NCBI RefSeq assembly: GCF_000377645.1
Contig: NZ_KB898475.1
Coordinates: forward strand, 103,267 to 167,266
Reading direction: 5' to 3'
Source: Thiomonas sp. FB-6
GTDB lineage: Bacteria; Pseudomonadota; Gammaproteobacteria; Burkholderiales; Burkholderiaceae_C
Length of the DNA: 64,000 bases
The position numbers and the translations under genes are program-made. The notes beneath the pieces were generated by a model that saw only the letters and a program-made list of their open reading frames with translations, had not been told where the DNA came from and did no database searches. Positions 16,075-24,592 of the stretch are shown here, piece after piece; position 1 is the first letter of the stretch; each line of letters starts with the position of its first letter.

Positions 16075-17244
16075 CTAGTCCCGGCCGCCGTCGAGGCCCA
16101 GCGCGCGCGCCAGGATGTTGCACTGGATCTCGTTGCTGCCGCCGTAGATCGAGACCTTGCGCCAGTTCGCGTACTGCGCCGCCAGCAGCGCGAAGTCCTC
16201 GCCGGCCACCGGCTCGAAACCGGGCGGCGGCTCGAAGGCCTCGGGCTCGAAGGGCAGCGCGCGGGCGCCGGCGGCGCGCAGCAACAGTTCACTGACGCGT
16301 TGCTGCAGCCGGCTGCCCAGCACCTTGAGCATGGAGGCCTGCGCGCCCGGCGGGCCGTCGCCGCCGAGCATGCGCGCCTGCGTGGCCTCGAGCGCCAGCA
16401 GATCGATCTCCAGTTCGGCGATGTCGGGCGCCAGCAGCGCCTGCGCGCCCGCGAGCTCGCGCAGGCGGTCCAGCTCGCGCCGGATGATGCCCACGCCGGC
16501 GATGTTGGCGCGTTCGTGCCCGAGCAGGTACTTGGCCACCGTCCAGCCCTGGTGCAAGTCCCCGACCAGGTTCTCGCGCGGCACGCGCACATCGTCCAGC
16601 CAGACTTCGTTGACCTCGTGCTCGCCGTCGAGCAGGCGGATCGGCCGCACCCGCACGCCGGGGCTGCGCATGTTCACCAGCAAAAAGGAAATGCCGCTTT
16701 GAGGCTTGGCCTCAGGGTCGGTGCGGGCCAGGCAGAACATCCAGTCCGCATGTTGCGCCAGCGTGGTCCAGGTCTTCTGGCCCTGCAGCACGAAGCCGTC
16801 GCCGTCGGGGCGCGCGCGGGTCTTCAGCGAGGCCAGGTCGGAGCCGGCGCCGGGCTCGGAGTAGCCCTGGCACCACCAGCTGCGGCCCTCGACGATGGGA
16901 GGCAGCAGGCGTGCGCGCTGCTCGGGCGTGCCGAAGCGCAGCAGCACGGGGGCGAGCATCTTGAGCCCGAAGGGCAACTGGCGCGGCGCCCCCAGGCGCG
17001 CGCATTCCTCGTCGAACACGGCGCTTTGCGCGGCGCTCCAGCCGCGGCCGCCCCATTCGCCAGGCCAGTGGACGGCGCCCAGCCCCTGCCCGTACAGCAG
17101 GCGTTGCCAGCCTAGGTAGTCCTCGCGCCCCAGGCGGCGGCCCAGCAGCACCTTGCGCCGCAGCTCCTCGGGCAGCAGTTCGCGCAGCGTGCGGCGCAGT
17201 TCATCGCGCAGTCCGGCCAGTTCGGGGAGGATGTCGAGTTCCAT
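16075..17244 (-). CDS. Acyl-CoA dehydrogenase, large-subunit type of a two-subunit enzyme
   Basis: FAD-dependent dehydrogenase of 389 residues introducing an alpha-beta double bond in an acyl-CoA. Family motifs: GYSEPGAGSDLASLKTRA (FAD/acyl binding), KTWTTLAQHADW, and the C-terminal SIYGGSNEIQCNILAR. The residue aligned with the MCAD catalytic Glu is Gly in YGGSNE, as in FadE-type chains that work with a partner. It opens the leftward operon (two dehydrogenases, SDR, MDR reductase) and is divergent from the IclR gene. The ATG at 17242-17244 is chosen because the conserved helix MELDILPELAGLRDELRR starts there. Control by the IclR protein is likely from position. Confidence 0.88.
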   Translation of the reverse strand: MELDILPELAGLRDELRRTLRELLPEELRRKVLLGRRLGREDYLGWQRLLYGQGLGAVHWPGEWGGRGWSAAQSAVFDEECARLGAPRQLPFGLKMLAPVLLRFGTPEQRARLLPPIVEGRSWWCQGYSEPGAGSDLASLKTRARPDGDGFVLQGQKTWTTLAQHADWMFCLARTDPEAKPQSGISFLLVNMRSPGVRVRPIRLLDGEHEVNEVWLDDVRVPRENLVGDLHQGWTVAKYLLGHERANIAGVGIIRRELDRLRELAGAQALLAPDIAELEIDLLALEATQARMLGGDGPPGAQASMLKVLGSRLQQRVSELLLRAAGARALPFEPEAFEPPPGFEPVAGEDFALLAAQYANWRKVSIYGGSNEIQCNILARALGLDGGRD

Positions 17245-17285
17245 GCGGCAGGGAAATGCGGGCCGGACTTGCAGAACCGCTGTGC

Positions 17286-17298
17286 GGAACAATGTTCC
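17286..17298. promoter_or_regulatory. Perfect 13-bp palindrome, candidate IclR operator
   Basis: GGAACAATGTTCC reads as two perfect 6-base arms around a single base. It lies 42 bp upstream of the dehydrogenase start and 86 bp upstream of the IclR start. IclR-family operators are often GGAA/TTCC-type palindromes of about this length, so it is a candidate site for the divergently encoded regulator. Confidence 0.6.
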
Positions 17299-17306
17299 AT
17301 GTGGCT

Positions 17307-17322
17307 AGAATGGGCCCATTCT
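17307..17322. promoter_or_regulatory. Perfect 16-bp palindrome in the IclR/acyl-CoA dehydrogenase promoter region
   Basis: AGAATGGGCCCATTCT is a perfect inverted repeat without spacer, 8 bp from the GGAACA palindrome. Two separate perfect palindromes within 37 bp in a 139-bp divergent region are unlikely by chance and suggest a compound operator or two regulators. Confidence 0.6.
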
Positions 17323-17383
17323 TCCGTCGGGTCCAGGGGCTGTCAAGGCTGCCGGGCCCGGCCCGCCGCAGGGAGCGAGGACC

Positions 17384-18211
17384 ATGGATGCAGGCCGCAA
17401 GGGCTCGGGCCGGATGGCGGAGCCGGGCTCGCCGGGCGCAGCGCAGGGCGGGGACGAGCGCCAGTTCGTCACCGCGCTGGCGCGCGGCCTCGACGTGCTC
17501 GCGTGTTTTCGCTCGCGCGACCGCGCTTTGGGCAATCAGGACATCGCGCGGCGCTGCGCGCTGCCCAAGTCCACGGTTTCGCGCCTGACCTACACCCTGA
17601 CCCGCCTGGGCTACCTGAGCCAGGACGAGGACAGCGGCAGGTACCGGCTGGGAAGCGCCACGCTGGCCCTGGGAAGCAGCGTGCTGGCGCGCATGGACAT
17701 GCGCCAGCTGGCGCGGCCGTGGATGCAGCAGCTGGCGGACGCCACCGGCACCATGGTCTCGCTGGGCCTGCGCGACCGCCTGTCGATGATCTACGTGGAG
17801 AACTGCCGCAGCCCTTCGGCGCTGACCCTGAGCCTGGACGTGGGCTCGCGCATTCCGCTGGGCAGTACCGCGATGGGGCGCGCCTGGCTGGCGGCGGCGC
17901 CCGAGGCCGAGCGCGCTCCCCTGCTGGAGGAGCTGGCCGCGCAGGAAGGCGAGCACTGGCCGCAATTGCGCGCCGGCATCGAGCGCTCGCTGCGCGAGCA
18001 GCGCGAGCTCGGCTGCGCCTGCTCCTTCGGCGACTGGCAGCCCGACGTGAACGCCATCGCGGTGGCCGTGGAGGCCGGGCCCGGCATGCCGCGCATGGCC
18101 ATCAACTGCGGGGGGCCGGCTTTCCAGCTCACGCCCGCCTTCCTGCTCGAACAGGCTCGCCCGCGGCTGCTGGGCCTGGCCGAGCGCCTGCGCCAGTCCG
18201 TGCACGCCTGA
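17384..18211 (+). CDS. IclR-family transcriptional regulator
   Basis: Homodimeric regulator of 275 residues. The N-terminal winged helix-turn-helix reads FVTALARGLDVLACFRS, then NQDIARRCALPKSTVSRL. The C-terminal IclR effector domain has RPWMQQLADATGTMVSLGLRD and ends with the characteristic GMPRMAINCGGPAF. About 25 polar residues precede the HTH, so an internal start (M11) is possible. It stands at the head of the rightward catabolic genes and faces the dehydrogenase operon, the standard arrangement for a local regulator. The ligand is probably a pathway acid or CoA ester. Confidence 0.92.
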   Translation: MDAGRKGSGRMAEPGSPGAAQGGDERQFVTALARGLDVLACFRSRDRALGNQDIARRCALPKSTVSRLTYTLTRLGYLSQDEDSGRYRLGSATLALGSSVLARMDMRQLARPWMQQLADATGTMVSLGLRDRLSMIYVENCRSPSALTLSLDVGSRIPLGSTAMGRAWLAAAPEAERAPLLEELAAQEGEHWPQLRAGIERSLREQRELGCACSFGDWQPDVNAIAVAVEAGPGMPRMAINCGGPAFQLTPAFLLEQARPRLLGLAERLRQSVHA

Positions 18212-18265
18212 GAGGCCTTGCGCAGCCATCCCGAGCCGCTTCCCTCCCAACCGCCAGGAGACACC

Positions 18266-20362
18266 ATGCCCAAGGTCCACAGTCGTCTCGACGCCGGCGT
18301 CGCCGTGCTCACGCTGGACAACCCGCCGGTCAACGGCTTCGGGCTGGAGCAGCGCCGGCTGCTGATCGAGGCCCTCGACGCCGCCGCCGCCGACCCGCAG
18401 GTGCGGGCGATCGTGGTCACCGGCGCCGGCCAGCTGTTCAGCGGGGGCGCGGACATCCGCGAATTCGGCAAGCCCGAGATGGTGGCCTCGCCGCACCTGC
18501 TGGACGTGCTGCAGGTGGCCGAGCACAGCCCGAAGCCGGTGGTCGCGGCGATCCACGGCACCTGCATGGGCGGCGGACTCGAATTCTCGCTGGCCTGCCA
18601 CGGGCGCGTCGCGCTGGCCGGCGCGCTGGTCGGCCTGCCCGAGGTCAAGCTGGGCCTGCTGCCGGGCAGCGGCGGAACGCAGCGCCTGCCGCGTGCGCTG
18701 GGCCTGGCGCGTGCGCTGGACCTGATCGTCTCGGGCGAAGCCGTGCCGGCGGGGCAGTTGCGCGAAGCCGCGCTGTTCGATGCGGTGGTCGACGAGGACC
18801 TGCTGGGCGCCGCCTGCGCGCTGGCTCGCCGGCTGGCGCACGCCGGTGAGCGCCCGCGCCTGCGCGAGCTCGCGGTGCCCGACGCGCCGGGGGCTGCGCA
18901 GGAATTGCTGGCCGCGCGCCGCGAGGTGGCGCGGCGCCAGTACCCGCGGCAGCCGGCACGCCTGCACGCGATCGACGCGGTGGCCGCCAGCCTGGGGGAC
19001 TTCGACGCGGGCATGGAGCTCGAGCGCTGGCTGTTCTTCGCCCTGCTGGCCACGCCCGAATCCCATGCGATGCGCCATGCCTTCTTCGCCGAGCGCGCGG
19101 CCGCGCACCTGCGCGGGGTGCCGGCGGATACGCCGGTGCGCCCGGTGCGCCTGGTCGGCGTCGTCGGTGCCGGCACCATGGGCGGCGGCATCGCGATGAA
19201 CTTTCTCAATGCCGGCATCCCGGTGGTGCTGGTGGAGGCCCGCCAGGAGGCGCTGGAGCGCGGCCTGGCCACGGTGCGCGCGAACTACGAGAACTCGGCG
19301 CGCCGGGGGCGCCTGAGCGCGCAGGAGCTTGAGAAGCGCATGGCGCTGCTGCGCCCCAGCCTGGACTTCGAGGCGCTGGCGCCTTGCGACCTGATCGTGG
19401 AAGCCGTGTTCGAGGACCTGCAGGTCAAGCGCGAGGTGTTCGAGCGCCTGGACGCGGTGGCGCGCGAGGGGGCGATCCTGGCCTCCAACACCTCCACGCT
19501 GGACCTGGACGCGATCGCCGCCTTCACGCGCCGGCCGGCCGACGTGGTGGGCATGCATTTCTTCAGTCCCGCCAACGTGATGAGACTGCTGGAGGTGGTG
19601 CGCGGCAAGGCCACGTCGCCCGAGGTGCTGGCCACGGTCATGCGCCTGGCCCGCGGCATCGGCAAGACCGCGGTGGTGTCGGGCGTGTGCGACGGCTTCA
19701 TCGGCAACCGCATGCTGGAGCATTACGGGCGCATGGCCCATTTCCTGGTGGAGGAGGGCGCCTCGCCGCAGCAGGTGGACCGCGCGCTGGAGGACTGGGG
19801 CATGGCCATGGGGCCGTTCCGCATGAGCGACCTGGCCGGCAACGACATCGGCTGGGCCATCCGCAAGCGGCGTTACGTGGACAAGCCGCAGGTGCGCTAC
19901 TCCCGCCTGGCCGACCGCCTGTGCGAGCTCGGGCGCTTCGGGCAGAAGACCGGCGCCGGCTGGTACCGCTACGAGAGCGGCAGCCGCGAAGCGCTGCCCG
20001 ACCCCGAGGTGGACGCGCTGATCCGCCAGTACCGCCACGACATCGGCGTGCGCGCCCGTGCGGTGAGCGATCGCGAGATCGTCGAGCGCTGCATCTACGC
20101 CCTGGTCAACGAGGCCGCGCGCATCCTCGAGGAAGGCATCGCGCAGCGCGCGTCCGACATCGACATGGTGTATCTGGCCGGCTACGGCTTTCCGGTGTGG
20201 CGCGGGGGGCCGCTGCTGTGGGCCGACATGCAGGGCAGCTACATGGTTGCGCGGCGCATGCGCGAGTTCGCCGCGCAACCCGGCGGCGACGCCGCCTTCT
20301 GGGAGCCGGCTCCCTGGCTGGCCGGCCTGGCCGCGCGCGGCGCGCGCTTCCACGACACCTGA
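18266..20362 (+). CDS. FadB/FadJ-type enoyl-CoA hydratase / 3-hydroxyacyl-CoA dehydrogenase fusion
   Basis: Bifunctional beta-oxidation enzyme of 698 residues, family length. The N-terminal crotonase domain has the oxyanion-hole segment GTCMGGGLEFSLACHGR and PEVKLGLLPGSGGTQRLPR, with both catalytic acids in place (E106 and E126). The NAD-binding domain begins near residue 295 with VVGAGTMGGGIAMNFLNAG. HFFSPANVMRLLEVVRG carries the dehydrogenase catalytic His. Two C-terminal hydroxyacyl-CoA dehydrogenase domains complete it. The ATG at 18266 has CAGGAG seven bases upstream; a frame extending further left lacks one. It is the first enzyme gene after the IclR gene. Confidence 0.93.
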   Translation: MPKVHSRLDAGVAVLTLDNPPVNGFGLEQRRLLIEALDAAAADPQVRAIVVTGAGQLFSGGADIREFGKPEMVASPHLLDVLQVAEHSPKPVVAAIHGTCMGGGLEFSLACHGRVALAGALVGLPEVKLGLLPGSGGTQRLPRALGLARALDLIVSGEAVPAGQLREAALFDAVVDEDLLGAACALARRLAHAGERPRLRELAVPDAPGAAQELLAARREVARRQYPRQPARLHAIDAVAASLGDFDAGMELERWLFFALLATPESHAMRHAFFAERAAAHLRGVPADTPVRPVRLVGVVGAGTMGGGIAMNFLNAGIPVVLVEARQEALERGLATVRANYENSARRGRLSAQELEKRMALLRPSLDFEALAPCDLIVEAVFEDLQVKREVFERLDAVAREGAILASNTSTLDLDAIAAFTRRPADVVGMHFFSPANVMRLLEVVRGKATSPEVLATVMRLARGIGKTAVVSGVCDGFIGNRMLEHYGRMAHFLVEEGASPQQVDRALEDWGMAMGPFRMSDLAGNDIGWAIRKRRYVDKPQVRYSRLADRLCELGRFGQKTGAGWYRYESGSREALPDPEVDALIRQYRHDIGVRARAVSDREIVERCIYALVNEAARILEEGIAQRASDIDMVYLAGYGFPVWRGGPLLWADMQGSYMVARRMREFAAQPGGDAAFWEPAPWLAGLAARGARFHDT

Positions 20363-20435
20363 GGCCCGCTGCGGCCCGTTTGCACGACGCCGGCTCGTTG
20401 CCGGCATGGTTCGCGAAGCATTTTCCGGAGACCTC

Positions 20436-21437
20436 ATGAACACCGACAACCTGCAGATCCTGCTGGCCGAACGCCCGGTCGGCTGGCCCGAGCCGCGTCA
20501 TTTCAAGATCCAGAGCTCGCCGATGCCGCGGCCCGGCGACGGCGAGGTGCTGGTGCGCAACCTGTGGCTGTCGCTGGACCCCTACATGCGCGGACGCATG
20601 TCGGACGCCAAGTCCTACGCCGAGCCGGTGGCGCTGGGCGCGGTGATGATCGGCGGCACCGCCGGCGAGGTGGTGGAGTCGCGCCATCCGGACCTGCGCG
20701 CCGGCGACAAGGTGGTGGGCATGCTCGGCTGGCAGCGCTACGGCTGCGCGCCGGCGCGCGCGCTGATGAAGGTGGACGACACGCGCGTGCCCCTGCAGGC
20801 GTACCTGGGGGCGCTGGGCATGCCCGGCGTGACCGCGTGGTACGGGCTGTTGCGCCTGTGCGAGCCCCGCGCCGGCGAGACCGTGGTGGTGACGTCCGCC
20901 TCAGGCGCGGTGGGGGCCTTGGTCGGCCAGCTCGCCAAGGCGCGCGGTTGCCGCGTCGTGGGCGTGGCCGGCGGACCGGCCAAGTGCGCCTACGTGGTCG
21001 GGGAACTGGGCTTCGACGCCTGCGTGGACTACAAGGCCGGGCGCCTGGGCGAGGACCTGCGCGCGGCGCTTCCCGACGGCGTGGACTGCCTGTTCGAGAA
21101 CGTCGGCGGCGAGATCTTCGACCGCCTGCTGGGCATGATGCGCCCCTTCGGCCGGGTGGCCCTGTGCGGCATGATCTCCGACTACAACGCCACCGAGCCC
21201 CATGCCATGCGCAACCTGCGCGCGGTGCTGATCCAGCGCCTGAAGCTGCAGGGTTTCATCGTCTCGGAACACATGGATCTGTGGCCGCAGGCGCTGCGCG
21301 AACTGGCGGAACTGGCCGCGGCGGGCAAGCTGCGCTGGCGCGAGAGCGTGGCCGAGGGCCTGGAGCGCGCGCCCGAGGCCTTCATCGGGATGTTGCGCGG
21401 CGAGAACTTCGGCAAGCAGCTGGTGCGGGTGGGCTGA
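20436..21437 (+). CDS. NADP-dependent oxidoreductase, CurA / prostaglandin-reductase-like
   Basis: Zinc-free MDR protein of 333 residues in the leukotriene B4 12-hydroxydehydrogenase / CurA / YncB group, which reduces the double bond of enones and alkenals with NADPH. Markers: LSLDPYMRGRMSD near the N-terminus, GMPGVTAWYGLL, VVTSASGAVGALVGQLAK (the nucleotide loop) and FENVGGEIFDRLLGMM. GGAG lies six bases before the ATG at 20436. It is between the FadB-like gene and the kinase gene in a rightward operon. A role in clearing unsaturated or aldehyde intermediates is inference. Confidence 0.88.
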   Translation: MNTDNLQILLAERPVGWPEPRHFKIQSSPMPRPGDGEVLVRNLWLSLDPYMRGRMSDAKSYAEPVALGAVMIGGTAGEVVESRHPDLRAGDKVVGMLGWQRYGCAPARALMKVDDTRVPLQAYLGALGMPGVTAWYGLLRLCEPRAGETVVVTSASGAVGALVGQLAKARGCRVVGVAGGPAKCAYVVGELGFDACVDYKAGRLGEDLRAALPDGVDCLFENVGGEIFDRLLGMMRPFGRVALCGMISDYNATEPHAMRNLRAVLIQRLKLQGFIVSEHMDLWPQALRELAELAAAGKLRWRESVAEGLERAPEAFIGMLRGENFGKQLVRVG

Positions 21438-21440
21438 GGC

Positions 21441-22550
21441 ATGGGCGCCGACGCGAGCAAGGGCGCGAGGCCCACGAGCGGGGCGGGCGGGGGATCCGCG
21501 CGCCTGCGCGAGGCCGGCGGCAGCCTGGCCCTCGATACCGCTCGCCTGGGCGAGTACCTGGCCGCGCGCCTGCCCGAGCTGCGCCTGCCGCTGCAGGTCT
21601 CGCTGTTCGAAGGCGGGCAGTCCAACCCCACCTATCTGCTGGGCGACGCCGGCGGGCGCCGCTGGGTGCTGCGCCGCAAGCCGCCGGGCCGGCTGCTGCC
21701 CTCGGCGCACGCGGTGGACCGCGAGTACCGCGTGATGTCGGCGCTGGCGGGCAGCGAGGTGCCGGTGCCGCGCATGCGCCTGCTGTGCACCGACGAATCG
21801 GTGATCGGCACCATGTTCTACGTAATGGACTGGGTCGAGGGCCGGATCTTCTTCGACCCGCGCCTTCCGGGCGCGCGCCCGGGCGCGCGCGCCGAGTTGT
21901 TCGACGCGATGAACCGCAGCATCGCGGCGCTGCACCGGGTCGATCCGGCGGCCGTGGGGCTGGGCGACTACGGCAAGCCCGGACGCTACGTGGTGCGCCA
22001 GATCGAGCGCTGGAGCCAGCAGTACCGCGCCAGCCAGACCGAGCCGCTCGAGGCGATGGAGCACCTGATGCAATGGCTGCCCGAGCATGTTCCGGAAGGC
22101 GACGAGGTGGCCGTGGTGCATGGCGACTTCCGCATGGACAACCTGATCTTCCATCCGGTCGAGCCGCGCGTGCTCGCGGTGCTGGACTGGGAGTTGTCCA
22201 CGCTGGGCCATCCGCTGGCCGACTTCGCCTACCACTGCATGGCCTGGCGCCTGGGCCCCGGGCAGTTCCGCGGCATGGCCGGGGAGGATCTGGCGGCCCT
22301 GGGCATTCCCTCCGAGGCCGAGTACGTGGCGGCCTATTGCGCGCGTACCGGGCGCGCGCGGGTGGGCCCCGAGGACTGGGAATTCTTCCTGGCCTTCAAC
22401 ATGTTCCGCCTCGCGGCGATCCTGCAGGGCGTGCTTGCGCGCGCGTTGCAGGGCAACGCGGCCAGCGCGCAGGCGCTGGAGGCGGGTTCGCGCGCGCGCC
22501 CGCTGGCCGAGGCGGCGTGGGCGCAGGTGCAGCGCATCGGCGCACGCTGA
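21441..22550 (+). CDS. APH-fold phosphotransferase (ACAD10/11 kinase-domain type)
   Basis: Protein-kinase-like small-molecule kinase of 369 residues. The ATP site is LFEGGQSNPTYLLGD with RRKPPG. The catalytic Brenner motif is VVHGDFRMDNLIFHP and the metal site is VLDWELSTLGHPLADFAYHCM. These match the kinase domain of mammalian ACAD10/ACAD11 and the levulinate-pathway kinase LvaA, which phosphorylate the hydroxyl of 4-hydroxyacyl-CoAs. The start at 21441 is three bases after the previous stop, and the next gene, an acyl-CoA dehydrogenase, begins 12 bases after this one ends. The kinase-dehydrogenase gene order equals the domain order of ACAD11. Not an antibiotic-resistance gene. Confidence 0.87.
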   Translation: MGADASKGARPTSGAGGGSARLREAGGSLALDTARLGEYLAARLPELRLPLQVSLFEGGQSNPTYLLGDAGGRRWVLRRKPPGRLLPSAHAVDREYRVMSALAGSEVPVPRMRLLCTDESVIGTMFYVMDWVEGRIFFDPRLPGARPGARAELFDAMNRSIAALHRVDPAAVGLGDYGKPGRYVVRQIERWSQQYRASQTEPLEAMEHLMQWLPEHVPEGDEVAVVHGDFRMDNLIFHPVEPRVLAVLDWELSTLGHPLADFAYHCMAWRLGPGQFRGMAGEDLAALGIPSEAEYVAAYCARTGRARVGPEDWEFFLAFNMFRLAAILQGVLARALQGNAASAQALEAGSRARPLAEAAWAQVQRIGAR

Positions 22551-22562
22551 ACGGAGATCGCG

Positions 22563-23798
<1,236 letters not shown>

Positions 23799-24021
23799 GA
23801 GCTCGCAGGGCAGACGCCACCGCTTCCCGGACCATGGTCCCCCGGAACATGAGCGCCCCGGATTTCAAGGGCTGCGGGCGTCCAGGCTGATCTGGCGCAG
23901 GAAGTGGCGCCGGTCGATGGGCCGGAGTCCAGGTTCTTGATTTCGCACAATGTAAGAAAATGTGACGGCTCCTACAAAGGGTGCAGAGGGTCATTCGATC
24001 CTGCAGCCGAAGGAGCTCATC

Positions 24022-24513
24022 ATGGACAAGAAACAAAGCTCGCCCGCGCGCCGCCTGGTGGTGGCCGCGTTGTGCGCCGGACTGGCGCTTCCGCTCGCGG
24101 CCTTCGCCAGTGGCGGGGGCGGGGGCGGTGGCGGGGGCGGTGGTGGTGGTGCGGGCGGTGGCGGTGCCGGCGCGGGTGCCGGAATCGGAGCCGCGGGCGC
24201 CGCGGGCCAGGGGCCCGGCCCGGGCCAGGCGGCCCCGGCGCAGAGCCAGCAGCAGGACGTGGAGCGCACGCGTACGCGCGAACAGACCCGCGAACAGACG
24301 CGCGACAGGACCCAGGACCAGACGCGGGACCGCACCCGCGATCAGACGCGCGACCAGACGCGGGATCGCACCCGCGACCAGACCCGCGACCAGACCATGG
24401 ACCGCACCCGCGACCAGACTCGCGACCAGACCATGGATCGCACCCGCGACCAGACGCCTGACCAGGATCGCGACCGCGACCAGGATCAGGATCGCGACCG
24501 TATCAGCCGTTGA
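24022..24513 (+). CDS. Exported Gly-rich protein with a four-residue RDxT tandem repeat
   Basis: A 163-residue protein with three zones. Residues 1-30 are a Sec signal peptide (basic start, then LVVAALCAGLALPLAAFA-S). Residues 31-65 are nearly pure Gly/Ala. Residues 82-145 hold sixteen tetrapeptides of the type R-[DE]-[QR]-T, followed by a DQDRDRD tail. Charges alternate along the repeat, so it would form a highly polar rod or disordered segment. The ATG at 24022 has AAGGAG upstream. No family is recognised. The repeat DNA is collapsed into near-identical 12-bp units, so copy number probably varies between strains. Confidence 0.75.
   Translation: MDKKQSSPARRLVVAALCAGLALPLAAFASGGGGGGGGGGGGGAGGGGAGAGAGIGAAGAAGQGPGPGQAAPAQSQQQDVERTRTREQTREQTRDRTQDQTRDRTRDQTRDQTRDRTRDQTRDQTMDRTRDQTRDQTMDRTRDQTPDQDRDRDQDQDRDRISR
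24265..24456 (+). repeat. 16 x 12-bp coding tandem repeat (R-[D/E]-[Q/R]-T)
   Basis: Sixteen consecutive 12-bp units inside the exported Gly-rich gene. A higher-order 36-bp period (RDRT-RDQT-RDQT) is visible in the centre, and two units begin with Met in place of Arg. Nucleotide identity between units is high, with mostly third-position changes, consistent with slippage expansion under protein-level constraint. Confidence 0.9.
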
Positions 24514-24592
24514 CGCAGCCTGAGAGCCTTCGCGGCGGGCGCATCGCGCCCGCCGAGCGCCACGAAAGTCACCGGAAATCGGGAGTTCCATC

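Noticed and set aside
17201..20449. A 1082-codon antisense frame across the IclR and FadB-like genes
   Set aside because: Same cause: high-GC shadow of two confirmed genes.
21441..22550. Aminoglycoside phosphotransferase (antibiotic resistance) call
   Set aside because: The fold is shared, but sequence and gene neighbourhood match the ACAD10/11 kinase group in acyl-CoA catabolism.
24265..24456. The 12-bp tandem repeat as a CRISPR array
   Set aside because: No spacers: units are contiguous and in frame with a protein, and no cas gene is near.
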